Shown here piece by piece: positions 6,646 to 16,515 of a DNA stretch of 21,833 nucleotides. Source of the DNA: an uncultured bacterium (lineage in GTDB: Bacteria; Spirochaetota; Spirochaetia; Sphaerochaetales; Sphaerochaetaceae); the NCBI GenBank assembly GCA_905215015.1, contig CAJMOS010000049.1:1-21833 (forward strand). Direction: 5' to 3'. Every line of letters begins with the position of its first letter. The first letter of the stretch is position 1. The notes beneath the pieces are model-generated. The model was not told the origin of the DNA. It did no database searches and saw only the letters and a list, made by a program, of their open reading frames with translations. The position numbers and the translations under genes were made by a program.

Positions 6646-7709
6646 CGGTTGCTCTTCTCGATCGCTTCCCAAAGGCCGCAGATGTAGGCGGCGCCAAGGG
6701 CTCGGTCATACAGCCCATACCCCGGCATGCACTGCTCACCCCAGAGATTGCGTCCGTGGTCCGGTCTGATCGGCCCCTCGAAGTGGATGTCATAGAGCGC
6801 CTTGCAGATCTCGTACAGGTCGAACGAGCCATCGCTGGAAAGGTGGACAGCCTCCTCGAAGACGCCAGGGGCATAGTGGTGGAGGTTGCGCACATGGGCG
6901 AAATGGATGCGGCCAGGGAAGGAACGGATGATGCCAGGCAGATCGTTCTTCGGATTGGTGCCAAGGCTTCCGGCGCAGAAGGTCAAGCCATTGTAGGGCT
7001 TGTCGACCGCCTTGAGGATCTTGGCAATCGTCTCCTTGCTGCGGACGATGCGGGGCAACCCGAAGACCGGCCAGGCGGGATCGTCCGGGTGGACGGCCAT
7101 CTTCATGTCGTACTTCTCGCAGACCGGTCCGATCGCCTTGAGGAAATAGACCATGTTGTCGAAGAGCTTGTTCTCGTCGACATCCTTATAGGCCTCGAAC
7201 AGGTCAAGGACATGGGAAAGCCGCTCCGGCTCCCATCCCGGCATGTCGTGGCCAAGGGAGTTCTTGCGGATTTCCTCGGCGAACTCCAACGGGTTCTTGC
7301 CCTCGATGTACTTCTGGTCGTAGGCCATGACCGTCGAACCATCCGGACGCGGCTTGCGCAGGTCGGTACGGGTCCAGTCGAAGACCGGCATGAAGTTGTA
7401 GCAGACCAGGTGGATGCCCTCTTCACCCAGCGCCTCGAGAGTCTTGATGTAGTTCTCGATGTACTTGTCACGGGAAGGCAGGCCGATCTTGATGTCGTCA
7501 TGGATGTTGACGCTCTCAATCCCCTCAAGGGTAAGATCCTCCGCCTCGACTTCCGTTTTCAACGCGTGAATCCGCTCTCTGGGCCACACTTCGCCCGCAG
7601 GAATGTCGTACAGGGTCGAGATGATTCCCTTTACGTAGCCAATCTGGCGGATCTGGTTCAACGAGATGGTATCAGCCTTGTCGCCGTACCACCGGAAAGT
7701 CATTTTCAT
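6642..7709 (-). CDS. uxuA: Mannonate dehydratase
   Basis: The 355-residue product dehydrates D-mannonate to 2-keto-3-deoxygluconate, the step after fructuronate reductase in glucuronate catabolism. The UxuA pattern is clear: MKMTFRWYGD at the start, the IGYVKGIISTLYDIP segment, ESVNIHDDIKIG, LVCYNFMPVFDWTRTDL, the MAVHPDDPAWPVFGLPRI metal and substrate region, and ICGLWEA at the end. Length fits the shorter bacterial UxuA forms. The ATG at 7709 has a strong GGAGG 7 bases upstream. An in-frame ATG 24 bases earlier is disfavoured because it would place that ribosome site inside the gene. It is the first gene of the operon and overlaps the GntR gene by 4 bases. Confidence 0.95.
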   Translation of the reverse strand: MKMTFRWYGDKADTISLNQIRQIGYVKGIISTLYDIPAGEVWPRERIHALKTEVEAEDLTLEGIESVNIHDDIKIGLPSRDKYIENYIKTLEALGEEGIHLVCYNFMPVFDWTRTDLRKPRPDGSTVMAYDQKYIEGKNPLEFAEEIRKNSLGHDMPGWEPERLSHVLDLFEAYKDVDENKLFDNMVYFLKAIGPVCEKYDMKMAVHPDDPAWPVFGLPRIVRSKETIAKILKAVDKPYNGLTFCAGSLGTNPKNDLPGIIRSFPGRIHFAHVRNLHHYAPGVFEEAVHLSSDGSFDLYEICKALYDIHFEGPIRPDHGRNLWGEQCMPGYGLYDRALGAAYICGLWEAIEKSNR

Positions 7710-7731
7710 GGTGGTTCCTCCGTATGCGTTC

Positions 7732-7760
7732 ATGCTAGCACACTAATATTTTAGTTACAA
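7732..7760 (-). promoter_or_regulatory. Candidate promoter of the uxuA operon
   Basis: On the minus strand TTGTAA (7760-7755) and TAGCAT (7737-7732) are separated by 17 bases, each matching 4 of 6 consensus bases. The transcript would begin near 7725, just ahead of GGAGG and the uxuA ATG. The spacer is AT-rich and holds an inverted repeat, listed separately. Confidence 0.4.
7742..7755. promoter_or_regulatory. Candidate operator (inverted repeat) for the GntR regulator
   Basis: ACTAA-TATT-TTAGT is a 5-bp perfect inverted repeat with a 4-base centre. It lies in the spacer between the -35 and -10 boxes proposed for uxuA. A repressor bound there would exclude RNA polymerase. The link to the GntR gene in this operon is inference from position. 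Confidence 0.35.
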
Positions 7761-7797
7761 GCTCAAAGGAACCCCACCCGATACGTTTTCTACCGAT

Positions 7798-8412
7798 TTA
7801 CCAGTTCAGCAACAGGGAAAGGCCAAACTTCCCGCTCCGCCATTTGACCCCGAACAGGTCGGCGATATCGTTCTCGTCGATCGTGTAGTCGGTATCAATC
7901 ATGTAGCTCAGGCCGATAGAGACCGGTTTCAGAAGAAGGTCGCAGGTGAACCGATAGGTGAACGGGGCATGGACCCACAGGTCACTGAACGAGGGGCTGG
8001 AGACCAGCTTGTCATCGGCAAGCACGTAGTTGTCCCCACCACGGGAGAGCACACGCACGCGAGGACCGATACCGAAACCCAGGCGGACCGTGTCGACCAT
8101 GTCGAAGGCGACGCCCCCGGTCATCAGGAACGAAGTCTCATGGTAGCGCTCGCTTGCATGGCCATCAATCGCCGCGGTCGTCTTGCCATTGTACAGGAAC
8201 ACGGCGGTACCCTCGAAGACCAGCGCCTTCAGGCGGGCGTCAATGCCAAAGTTGTAGTTCCCGATATCAAGCAATCCGTCGCTGTCGTCCTGGATGCTCT
8301 CCGCATCCACGTTGTAGAGCGCCGTTCCTCCAATTTGGAAATCCAGGATTTCCGCGAACGCGGAAGCAGAAACCAAAAGCAGGATCATGAGCAGGGAGAT
8401 GAGTCGTTTCAT
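7798..8412 (-). CDS. Secreted small beta-barrel protein, paralog B
   Basis: The 204-residue precursor has a classic signal peptide (MKRLISLLMILLLVSASAFA, likely cut before EILDF). The mature part is made of alternating amphipathic strands with glycine and aromatic residues and ends in SLLLNW. A terminal aromatic residue is typical of outer-membrane beta-barrels inserted by BamA. The exact function is unknown. It is a diverged paralog of the gene immediately upstream: compare GFGIGPRVRVLSRGGDNYVL with GLEFGPRLRWILKDGEGYYL, and the DTDY/DTDF strand near the end. Start ATG is preceded by AAGGAGG at 9 bases, and this ribosome site overlaps the stop of the upstream paralog, so translation is coupled. 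I see no clear terminator after it, so transcripts may run on toward uxuA. Confidence 0.8.
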   Translation of the reverse strand: MKRLISLLMILLLVSASAFAEILDFQIGGTALYNVDAESIQDDSDGLLDIGNYNFGIDARLKALVFEGTAVFLYNGKTTAAIDGHASERYHETSFLMTGGVAFDMVDTVRLGFGIGPRVRVLSRGGDNYVLADDKLVSSPSFSDLWVHAPFTYRFTCDLLLKPVSIGLSYMIDTDYTIDENDIADLFGVKWRSGKFGLSLLLNW

Positions 8413-8426
8413 ACGATGCGTCCTCC

Positions 8427-9023
8427 TTACAGGTCAAAGAAATACATGCAGGTAAAGCCGAGTCTGCCGGTTTCCCAGTCAGGGTTGACCAGGTCGACGA
8501 CCCGTTCCCAGGATTCGAACCGAAAATCGGTATCTACCTGATAAAACCCGCCCAGCACCACATTGTTACTCAGCATATAGTCGACCGTCAGACGATAGTC
8601 GACGGGTGAATAGGAAAGATAATCGACGCTCTTGTCGACCCGGTGCGGATCTCCGTCTCCATCCAGGTAGTAGCCCTCGCCATCCTTCAGGATCCAGCGC
8701 AGCCGGGGACCGAACTCCAGCCCGATCCTCAGCTTTCGGGCATCCCGGTTGCAGATGCCGATGCCGAGGAACGTGGAGAGCTCGTTGTAGCCGTCATCCA
8801 GACGGGTGTATTCGCCCACCAGGGCGAAGTCGAACCACAGGACTCTTGCCCTCGCCTCGAGCGAAGGGTGGAAATTGGCGGCCGGAGCCGACTCGAAAGG
8901 AACGGAAAGGGAGAGATTGCCACCGACTCCCACGGACACATACGGGGAAACCACCTCTTCGGCGAACGCCGAGGCTATGCCCAACGTGACGACGGCCAGT
9001 AGCGCCATCCATCGTTTGCTCAT
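8427..9023 (-). CDS. Secreted small beta-barrel protein, paralog A
   Basis: The 198-residue precursor has a signal peptide (MSKRWMALLAVVTLGIASAFA before EEVVSP) and then strand-rich sequence ending YFFDL, consistent with an outer-membrane beta-barrel or periplasmic barrel of unknown role. It contains an acidic loop, YLDGDGDPHRVD, spaced like a calcium-binding DxDxD loop and not found in the paralog. The start at 9023 is chosen because it begins the signal peptide, has GAGGAGAGG upstream, and follows the strong promoter. The longer in-frame ATG at 9152 would run through that promoter and into nadE. It is the first gene of a two-gene unit with its paralog, 14 bases apart. Confidence 0.8.
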   Translation of the reverse strand: MSKRWMALLAVVTLGIASAFAEEVVSPYVSVGVGGNLSLSVPFESAPAANFHPSLEARARVLWFDFALVGEYTRLDDGYNELSTFLGIGICNRDARKLRIGLEFGPRLRWILKDGEGYYLDGDGDPHRVDKSVDYLSYSPVDYRLTVDYMLSNNVVLGGFYQVDTDFRFESWERVVDLVNPDWETGRLGFTCMYFFDL

Positions 9024-9050
9024 CTTCTTCCTCTCCTCTCGCTGGGAAAA

Positions 9051-9080
9051 ACTATAATGCATTCCCGACGGGTATGGCAA
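9051..9080 (-). promoter_or_regulatory. Sigma-70 type promoter of the beta-barrel gene pair
   Basis: On the minus strand TTGCCA (9080-9075, 5 of 6 consensus) and TATAGT (9056-9051, 5 of 6) are 18 bases apart. The start would lie near 9044, giving a leader of about 20 bases with the GAGGAG ribosome site. The promoter sits directly after the nadE stop, so the barrel genes can be expressed independently of the long upstream operon. Confidence 0.65.
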
Positions 9081-9087
9081 ATCATCC

Positions 9088-10995
9088 CTAGAGCAGATCG
9101 ATCTCGCGCATCCACAGCGCCACCGAGGCATCGCTGGGCATACGCCAGTCACCCCTTGGGGAAAGGGCTACCGATCCCACCTTCGGCCCATCGGGCAGGC
9201 AGGAACGCTTGAACTGCTGCTGGAAGAAGCGCTTGTAGAAGTTCTTCAACCATTTGCGCAGCACCTCTTCCGGATAGGAGTCCTTGAATGTCGCGAGGGC
9301 GATGCGCCAGATCTTGCGGGGTGAAAACCCCCATCGGACCATGTAATAGAGGAAGAAGTCGTGCAGTTCATAGGGACCGACGATGTCCTCGGTCACCTGG
9401 TTGATCGTCCCGTCCGCGTTGGCGGGCAACAGCTCCGGACTTACCGGCGTGGCGATCACGTCCTCCAGGATGGTCTTGACCGGACCTTCCTCCCCTTGGG
9501 CGACATGGGCTACCAACAGCCGCACCAGCGTCTTGGGCACCGAAGCGTTGACCCCGTACATCGACATGTGGTCTCCGTTGTAGGTGGCCCAGCCCAAGGC
9601 AAGCTCGGAAAGGTCGCCGGTACCGACGACAATGCCCCCGACCTGGTTGGAAAGGTCCATCAGAATCTGGGTGCGCTCCCGGGCCTGGCTGTTCTCGTAG
9701 GTGACGTCGGTCACTTCCGGGTCATGGCCGATATCCTTGAAGTGCTGCTCCACAGCGGCCCCGATGGGCACTTCGCGGATCGAGGTCCCCAAAGCCTCGG
9801 CAAGCTTGGTCGCATTGCTTTTGGTGCGTCTGGTGGTGCCGAAACCCGGCATGGTCACCGCATAGATGCCGCTACGGTCCAGATGGAGGTGGTCGAAGGC
9901 ACGCACGCAGACCAGGAAGGCAAGCGTCGAGTCCAAGCCACCGGAAAGGCCGATGACCACCCTCCGGCACTGGGTATGGGCAAGACGCTTCTCCAACCCC
10001 ATGCTCTGCAGGCTGAGGATCTGCTCGCACCTGGCCGAGCGTTCCTGGTCATCCTCGGGGACGAAAGGCTTCGGACTGAAACGGCGGGTCAGCGCCGTAT
10101 CGGTCAGCGGCAAGGCGAAGGAAACGACCCGCATCTCCCCATGCGGCTCATCGAAGGTCGTCATCCGCCTGCGCTCCAAAGCGAGCCGGCCCACATCGAC
10201 CTCCGTCATCACCAAAGCCCCCGGCTGGCCATAGCTTTCAGCCAGAACGACGCCATTCTCGCAGACCAGGTTGTGGCCAGCGAAGACCAGGTCGGTCGAG
10301 GATTCCCCGAAGCCGGCGTCGGCATACAAGTAGGCGCAGACAAGCTTGGCGCTCTGCATGGCCACCAGATTCCTGCGATATTCGGTCTTTCCCACCAGCT
10401 CGTCGCTCGCGCTCGGGTTCAGGATCACCGTCGCCCCCGCAAGGGCAAGGTCGACCGACGGGGAACGGGGAACCCAGAGGTCCTCGCAAATCTCCACGCC
10501 GAAGGTAAAGTCCCTGAGAGCAGCGCAACAGAAAAGCAGGCGGGAACCGAAGGGAACCACCTGCCGGCAAAGGGAGACTTCCGACACCTCCTCCGGAGCA
10601 GGCGAAAACCAGCGGCGCTCGTAGAATTCCCGATAGTTGGGGATATGGCTCTTGGGAACCACCCCGAGGATTTTTCCATTGTAGATGACAGCGGCCACAT
10701 TGTAGAGCCGGGACCCAAGGGCCAACGGCAGGCCGACGACGATGACCAGGTCATAGCCACGGCTGAACAGGACTATCGAGGAAAGTCCGTCGACCGCCCC
10801 CTCCTGCAGGGACTGCTGCAGGAACAGGTCGCCGCAGGTATAGCCGGTCAGGCACAGCTCGGGCAGCACAATCAGCCGCGCCCCACCCTTGGCGGCACGT
10901 TCCACCAAGTCCTTGACGCGCTCCACGTTGTACGCCACATCCGCGACCTGGACGATGGGAGAACCCAAGGCCACCTTGATGAAACCGTCACGCAT
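9088..10995 (-). CDS. nadE: Glutamine-dependent NAD+ synthetase
   Basis: The 635-residue two-domain enzyme converts nicotinate adenine dinucleotide to NAD+ using glutamine, the last step of NAD synthesis. The N-terminal nitrilase-fold glutaminase (about 5-300) has the catalytic triad E46 (LPELCLTGY), K115 (VPKSHIPNY) and C170 (GVEICEDLW). The C-terminal synthetase has the ATP pyrophosphatase loop SGGLDST (351-357), then MPGFGTT, and GTGDLSELALGWATYNGDHMSMYGVN. Length matches the long glutamine-dependent class. ATG start has AAGGAG 6 bases upstream and lies 3 bases after the stop of the methyltransferase gene. It is the last gene of the long minus-strand operon; no terminator is visible before the next promoter. 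Confidence 0.97.
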   Translation of the reverse strand: MRDGFIKVALGSPIVQVADVAYNVERVKDLVERAAKGGARLIVLPELCLTGYTCGDLFLQQSLQEGAVDGLSSIVLFSRGYDLVIVVGLPLALGSRLYNVAAVIYNGKILGVVPKSHIPNYREFYERRWFSPAPEEVSEVSLCRQVVPFGSRLLFCCAALRDFTFGVEICEDLWVPRSPSVDLALAGATVILNPSASDELVGKTEYRRNLVAMQSAKLVCAYLYADAGFGESSTDLVFAGHNLVCENGVVLAESYGQPGALVMTEVDVGRLALERRRMTTFDEPHGEMRVVSFALPLTDTALTRRFSPKPFVPEDDQERSARCEQILSLQSMGLEKRLAHTQCRRVVIGLSGGLDSTLAFLVCVRAFDHLHLDRSGIYAVTMPGFGTTRRTKSNATKLAEALGTSIREVPIGAAVEQHFKDIGHDPEVTDVTYENSQARERTQILMDLSNQVGGIVVGTGDLSELALGWATYNGDHMSMYGVNASVPKTLVRLLVAHVAQGEEGPVKTILEDVIATPVSPELLPANADGTINQVTEDIVGPYELHDFFLYYMVRWGFSPRKIWRIALATFKDSYPEEVLRKWLKNFYKRFFQQQFKRSCLPDGPKVGSVALSPRGDWRMPSDASVALWMREIDLL

Positions 10996-10998
10996 ACC

Positions 10999-12129
10999 TC
11001 ACTCCTTCCGGTCCAGCACGATGCAGGCTTCCTGCTCCCATGTCTGGGGGTACATGTCGAATACCGCGAGTCTCTTCGGAGCATACCCTACCTGCTGGAA
11101 ACGGGCAACATCCCGGGCCAGCGTCACGCTGTTACAGGACATATACAGGACCCGGGCAGGCTTCCAGGAGGCAATCAGGGAGGGAACATCCTTGTCCAGC
11201 CCGGTCCGAGGGGGATCGACCAGAACCAGGTCGATCGGGCCCCGGGCCTTGAAGCGGCCGGCATCCCCGGTAAAGGCCTTGCCCCAAGGGACGTTCCTGC
11301 AGGCAAGGACGCGGCAGGATGGATTCTTCTCCACAAGCGTCACCTGTTCCCTTTCCCCCAGGAATGCGCTCAGGGTACCGACCCCGCTGTACAGGTCGAT
11401 GACCCGGTTTCCCTCGCCCCACCGGCGGATGAAGGAGGCCATGGCAGGCAGCACCTCGCGGTTGGACTGGAAGAAGACATTCCCGGAAACCAGGAAACCG
11501 ACCCCCGCGACCGAGATATGGACCGGCTTTTCGTCAAACGAGATTCCATCGTCCCCGGCGAAGCAGGACACCTCGAAGAACCCGTGGGTCCCCTTGCCCA
11601 GGAACATCGCCTTCCGCCCCTCGGCAAGGAGCTGTTTCTTTTCCCGCAACAGGTTTCGGAGCGAGTCCACCAGCACCGGACAGTCGTCCAAGGCAACCAG
11701 CTGGCTGCTCTTGGGAGCCAGGAAACCCACCTTTCCATGGACGAGGTCGACATGGAAACGCGAGCGGATCCTCCAGCTCCAGGCTGGACCCGAGGCCACC
11801 GGCTCGGAGGGAACATCCTCCACATTGGCGATGCGGCGCAGGTTCTCCTTGACCAAGGCATCCTTCACTTCCGCCTGCAGGCCGCTTGCCAGATGCTGGA
11901 GGTTGCAGCCTCCGCAGGCCTGATATGCGGGACAAGGAGGAAAGACACGGGCGGGGTTGGCGGAAAGGATATTGGTCACGTGGGCGAAGCTGACGGTGGA
12001 GGTGACCCGGTCCACCTGGACGTCGACCGTCTCACCGCTCAAGGCTCCCTCCACCAACAGGATCTTTCCCTCGGGATCCTTCGCCAAAGCGAGACCGCCC
12101 TGCACCAGGTTCTCAGTTTGCACAATCAT
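10999..12129 (-). CDS. RlmD/TrmA-family RNA 5-methyluridine methyltransferase
   Basis: A 376-residue SAM-dependent methyltransferase that makes m5U in rRNA or tRNA. The N-terminal TRAM-like barrel is followed by an iron-sulfur cluster motif (C66, C72 and C75 in PCPAYQACGGC, with C150 as likely fourth ligand). Then come the FFQSN signature, the SAM site DLYSGVGT (about 245-252), DPPRTGL (305-311), the catalytic cysteine C332 in MSCNSVTLARD, and a C-terminal general-base Glu near 367. The Fe-S motif favours RlmD or its relatives over TrmA, but the target uridine cannot be read from sequence. ATG 12129 has GGAGG 9 bases upstream. A TTG 6 bases earlier sits too close to that site. It overlaps the peptidase gene by 17 bases. 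Confidence 0.92.
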   Translation of the reverse strand: MIVQTENLVQGGLALAKDPEGKILLVEGALSGETVDVQVDRVTSTVSFAHVTNILSANPARVFPPCPAYQACGGCNLQHLASGLQAEVKDALVKENLRRIANVEDVPSEPVASGPAWSWRIRSRFHVDLVHGKVGFLAPKSSQLVALDDCPVLVDSLRNLLREKKQLLAEGRKAMFLGKGTHGFFEVSCFAGDDGISFDEKPVHISVAGVGFLVSGNVFFQSNREVLPAMASFIRRWGEGNRVIDLYSGVGTLSAFLGEREQVTLVEKNPSCRVLACRNVPWGKAFTGDAGRFKARGPIDLVLVDPPRTGLDKDVPSLIASWKPARVLYMSCNSVTLARDVARFQQVGYAPKRLAVFDMYPQTWEQEACIVLDRKE

Positions 12130-13845
12130 GGGCAAAGGCCTCCACGAAGCCTTGGATGACCGAGACGCTTTCCTCCCAGAACCGCTTGTCCTTGATGTTC
12201 AGGCCGATCGATGCGGCGCAGGTTGCCGCGTCATGGCTGCCGGTAGCGGAAAGCAACGTGACGTACTTCTCCTCGAAACGGGCGGGATCCGCCTCGTAGA
12301 CCCGGTAGAGTCCCAGGCCGAAGAGCTGTCCGAAAGCATAGGGATAGTTGTAGTAACTGAAATCGCTGCTGTAGTAATGGCTCTTCATCGTCCACATGTA
12401 GGGATGATAGACCGACAACGGACCGTAGGTATCTTCCTGTGCCTTGACCATCACCTCGCAGAGCGTGTCTACCGGGATCTCCCCCTCTCTGCGCAAGCGG
12501 AAGACCTCATCCTCGAACAGGAAGCGGGAAAGGATGTCGACACAGACCTGGCAGGCGTTCTGCAGGAACTGGTCCTCCAGCATCACCCGTTCCCCCTTGG
12601 TGGAGCTTTCCTTCAGGGCTCCCTTCAGGGTGACGAACTCGCTGAAAATCGATGCGGTCTCCGCCAACGTCATCGGATAGGTCCGCAACAAGCTGGATAG
12701 CGGCAGGACGATGCTGTCATGGAAGGCATGGCCCAGCTCATGGGCGAAGGTCGATACCCCGTTGTAGGTGCCGTCGAAGTTGGCGAGCACGCGGCTCTCC
12801 CTGAAGAGCGGGAAGGCGGTGTCGAAGGCGCCACCCACCTTGCCGGCATGGGGCATCGGGTCTACCCACCCCTTGCGGAAGGCGTCCTGCATGAACCTGC
12901 CCATCCTCGGCGAGAAAGCGGAAACCTGTCTGACGACAAACTCCTGGGCCTCCCCATAGGTATAGCGGGTACTTCCTTCGCCCACCGGGGCGAACAGGTC
13001 GTAGAACGCCAATTTCTCCAATCCGAGCGCCTTTGCCTTGACGGCGAGATACCGGCGGAAGACCGGAAGGCTCTCTTTCAGGGTATCGATCAACGCATGG
13101 AATGTGGCCGGATCAAGCCGGGACTGGCTGACCGAACGCTCCAACGGGCTCTTCCAGCCCCTCCTTCCATCCAAGGTGATCGTGGCCCCCTTGACCCCAT
13201 TGAGGGCCGCGGCGAAGGCTGGCGCATGCTCCTTCCACAGGGCGATCTCCCGCTCGAAGGCTACCCGGCGCAGCTCGCGGTCCGGGCTGAAGGCGTAGCC
13301 GCGCAGCTGGGTTCCGGTCCGTTTTCCATCACCCCATTCAATCTCCGCCTGGGAACTGACGGTGTCCTGGAGCCTGCTGAACGCATCCGTGCCGGAGCGG
13401 CCCAGATCGCTGGCAAGGTTTTCCAGCTCGGGACTCATCGTATGGCCGGCTTGCTCGAGCATCTCGCCAAGGACGAAGGCATAGGCCTCCAGCTTTCCCC
13501 CTTTCCTGGTCAGTTCGGCGACCTCGTCCTTCCGTTTCTGGACGAAGAGCAGTATATGGACTTCCAGATCATCGACAGCCAGGGCTGCCTCCTCGGCCTG
13601 GCTCACTCCCTTGGCGAAGAGCGCGCTTTTGGTGTCCGTGCTCTGCATGCAGCTCGCGAAGGCCTCGAGAGTCTCGTCGATATCCAGGATGTCCTGGTAC
13701 CGGTCCAGCGCTTCCACGAAATCCTGCCCAGGGTTCTCCAAGTCGGCCTGCAGTTTCCGGGCAAGCTCCACTTCCCGCTTCAGGTCTGCCTGAAAGCGTG
13801 GAGAATCAACATTCCCGTACAGGCTCTCCATCTGCCAATGTTCCA

Positions 13846-13846
<1 letters not shown>
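12113..13846 (-). CDS. pepF: Oligoendopeptidase F (M3 family zinc peptidase)
   Basis: A 577-residue M3B peptidase that degrades oligopeptides in the cytoplasm. The zinc motif HELGH lies at about 369-373 within STFAHELGHAFHD, and the third ligand Glu is in the MTLAETASIFSEF helix about 25 residues on. The C-terminal tyrosine-rich substrate region (SHYYSSDFSYYNYPYAFGQLFGLGLY) is typical of PepF. No signal peptide. The ATG at 13846 has GGAGG 7 bases upstream and shares its A with the stop codon of the response regulator gene (TGATG). A GTG one codon earlier is possible but too close to the ribosome site. It lies within the operon between the two-component pair and RNA methyltransferase. Confidence 0.95.
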
Positions 13847-15189
<1,343 letters not shown>

Positions 15190-15195
15190 AGGGTC

Positions 15196-16515
15196 TCACT
15201 CCTTCAGGTTGGCCGGAATGACCACTTCGGCGACAGCGCCTCCCCCTTCCCGGTTGGAAAGGGTCAGTTTGCCCCCGCGGGCCTTGACAAACTGGCGGCT
15301 GATGGCAAGCCCGATGCCTGAGCCATGGATCTTCGTCGTGAAGAAGGGGTCAAAGATCTTCTTCCCGTTTTCCTTGGAGATGCCATCACCCCGGTCCATC
15401 ACCCGCACGTGCACCATCTGCCGCTTGTCGCGGAAGATGGAGACCTCGACCTGGGGATCCCTGCCGTCGGAAGTACTCTCCAACGCGTTTTTCAACAAGT
15501 TCTCAAACACCGACCGGGCTCGGTCGGCGTCCATCAGCACTTTTGGCTTTCCATCGCTCACGACGGGAATCTCCTTGCCGAAGGTGGCGACCAGCTGGGT
15601 GAAAAGCTCGGCAAGGTCGATGACGGTGGGACTGCCTACCGGGTTGCGGAGGAAATCGCTGACCTTGTTGGTCAGCTGGACCAGCCGCTCCACCTCGCTG
15701 TCAAGCACCTCCAGCCGCCCCCCCTGGTCGTCCGGCAGCGTCTTCTTCAGGATGGCGAGCTGCAGCTTGATCGCCGACAGCGGGTTCTTGATCTCGTGGG
15801 TCAGCGTGCGGGCCGCCTGGCCAAGGCTGACCAGGTTCTCCTGCTTGCTCAGCGTCTGGCGGTAGGAAAGGTTGGAAAGGTAGAAACGCAACACCATCAG
15901 GAACAAGCCGCCGATCACCAGCGCGGCGAACAGCCCGAGGAACCGGGTGCCCACCAGATGGGCATGGTACTCGGAACCGTCCATGACCAGATAGAGCACA
16001 TCAGGAAATTCCATCGGGTTGGACAGGTTCCCGTTCTCCGAAAGGAACAGATTCTCGGTGTTCAGCAGGATGGAAAGACGGGCCATGCGGACATACTCGA
16101 CGTTGCCCGTCTTGGCATTGTAGCTGACTGCCCCGGTGGTGAAGTCCCGGCCAAAGGAGGAATGGCTGGCGGAAAGGTCAAGCACCAAGGGGGCGTCCCC
16201 CAAGCTCAGCATGCGTCTGCCAGTCGAGTTGTAGACGGCTATGCCGGCGACATGCTCGTTCTGCATGGTCCGCGTCGCCTTGCCGGCCCCCCCATCCTGC
16301 AGGTCCATGTAGACCGTGTTGAAGGCGCGCTCCGCCTCGCCCTGCATCTTCAGCGTCTCGCTCTGCAACAGGGCATGGGTCAGAAAGAGCTCGAGCCCGA
16401 TCAGGATGATGAAAACCGCTGCCAGCAGGGAAAGGAACAGAATCCTTTCCTTCTGGTCTTTGTTCATGCGATGGAACCTCATGTTTTCCAGTATACCGAA
16501 AAACCGAGCGTCCAT
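15196..16515 (-). CDS. Membrane sensor histidine kinase
   Basis: A sensor kinase of about 439 residues. A transmembrane helix at about 25-47 and another at about 190-212 flank a ~140-residue extracytoplasmic sensor domain of unknown ligand. The cytoplasmic part has the H box TLTHEIKNPLSAIK (H240), the N box LLKNALES (N343), G1 DRGDGI, F box FDPFFTTK and G2 GSGIGL. It is an NtrB/AtoS-like kinase that should phosphorylate the adjacent NtrC-type regulator. The start is ambiguous. ATG 16515 shares a base with the stop of the upstream gene (TGATG) but has only a weak site. ATG 16467 has GAGG at 9 bases and still precedes the first membrane helix, so it may be the real start. Confidence 0.93.
   Translation of the reverse strand: MDARFFGILENMRFHRMNKDQKERILFLSLLAAVFIILIGLELFLTHALLQSETLKMQGEAERAFNTVYMDLQDGGAGKATRTMQNEHVAGIAVYNSTGRRMLSLGDAPLVLDLSASHSSFGRDFTTGAVSYNAKTGNVEYVRMARLSILLNTENLFLSENGNLSNPMEFPDVLYLVMDGSEYHAHLVGTRFLGLFAALVIGGLFLMVLRFYLSNLSYRQTLSKQENLVSLGQAARTLTHEIKNPLSAIKLQLAILKKTLPDDQGGRLEVLDSEVERLVQLTNKVSDFLRNPVGSPTVIDLAELFTQLVATFGKEIPVVSDGKPKVLMDADRARSVFENLLKNALESTSDGRDPQVEVSIFRDKRQMVHVRVMDRGDGISKENGKKIFDPFFTTKIHGSGIGLAISRQFVKARGGKLTLSNREGGGAVAEVVIPANLKE

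Noticed and set aside
7761..7797. Terminator after the second beta-barrel gene
   Set aside because: Only short direct repeats (ATCGG) and no stable hairpin with a T run are visible in the gap.
9361..12159. A 932-codon open frame on the plus strand opposite nadE, the RNA methyltransferase and the end of pepF
   Set aside because: It crosses three well-identified genes, its translation has no recognisable motif, and it follows the GC-rich third positions of the real genes. It is a shadow frame.
16490..16495. TATACT on the minus strand just inside the histidine kinase gene, a possible internal promoter
   Set aside because: No convincing -35 box at 16-18 bases. It remains relevant only to the uncertain kinase start.
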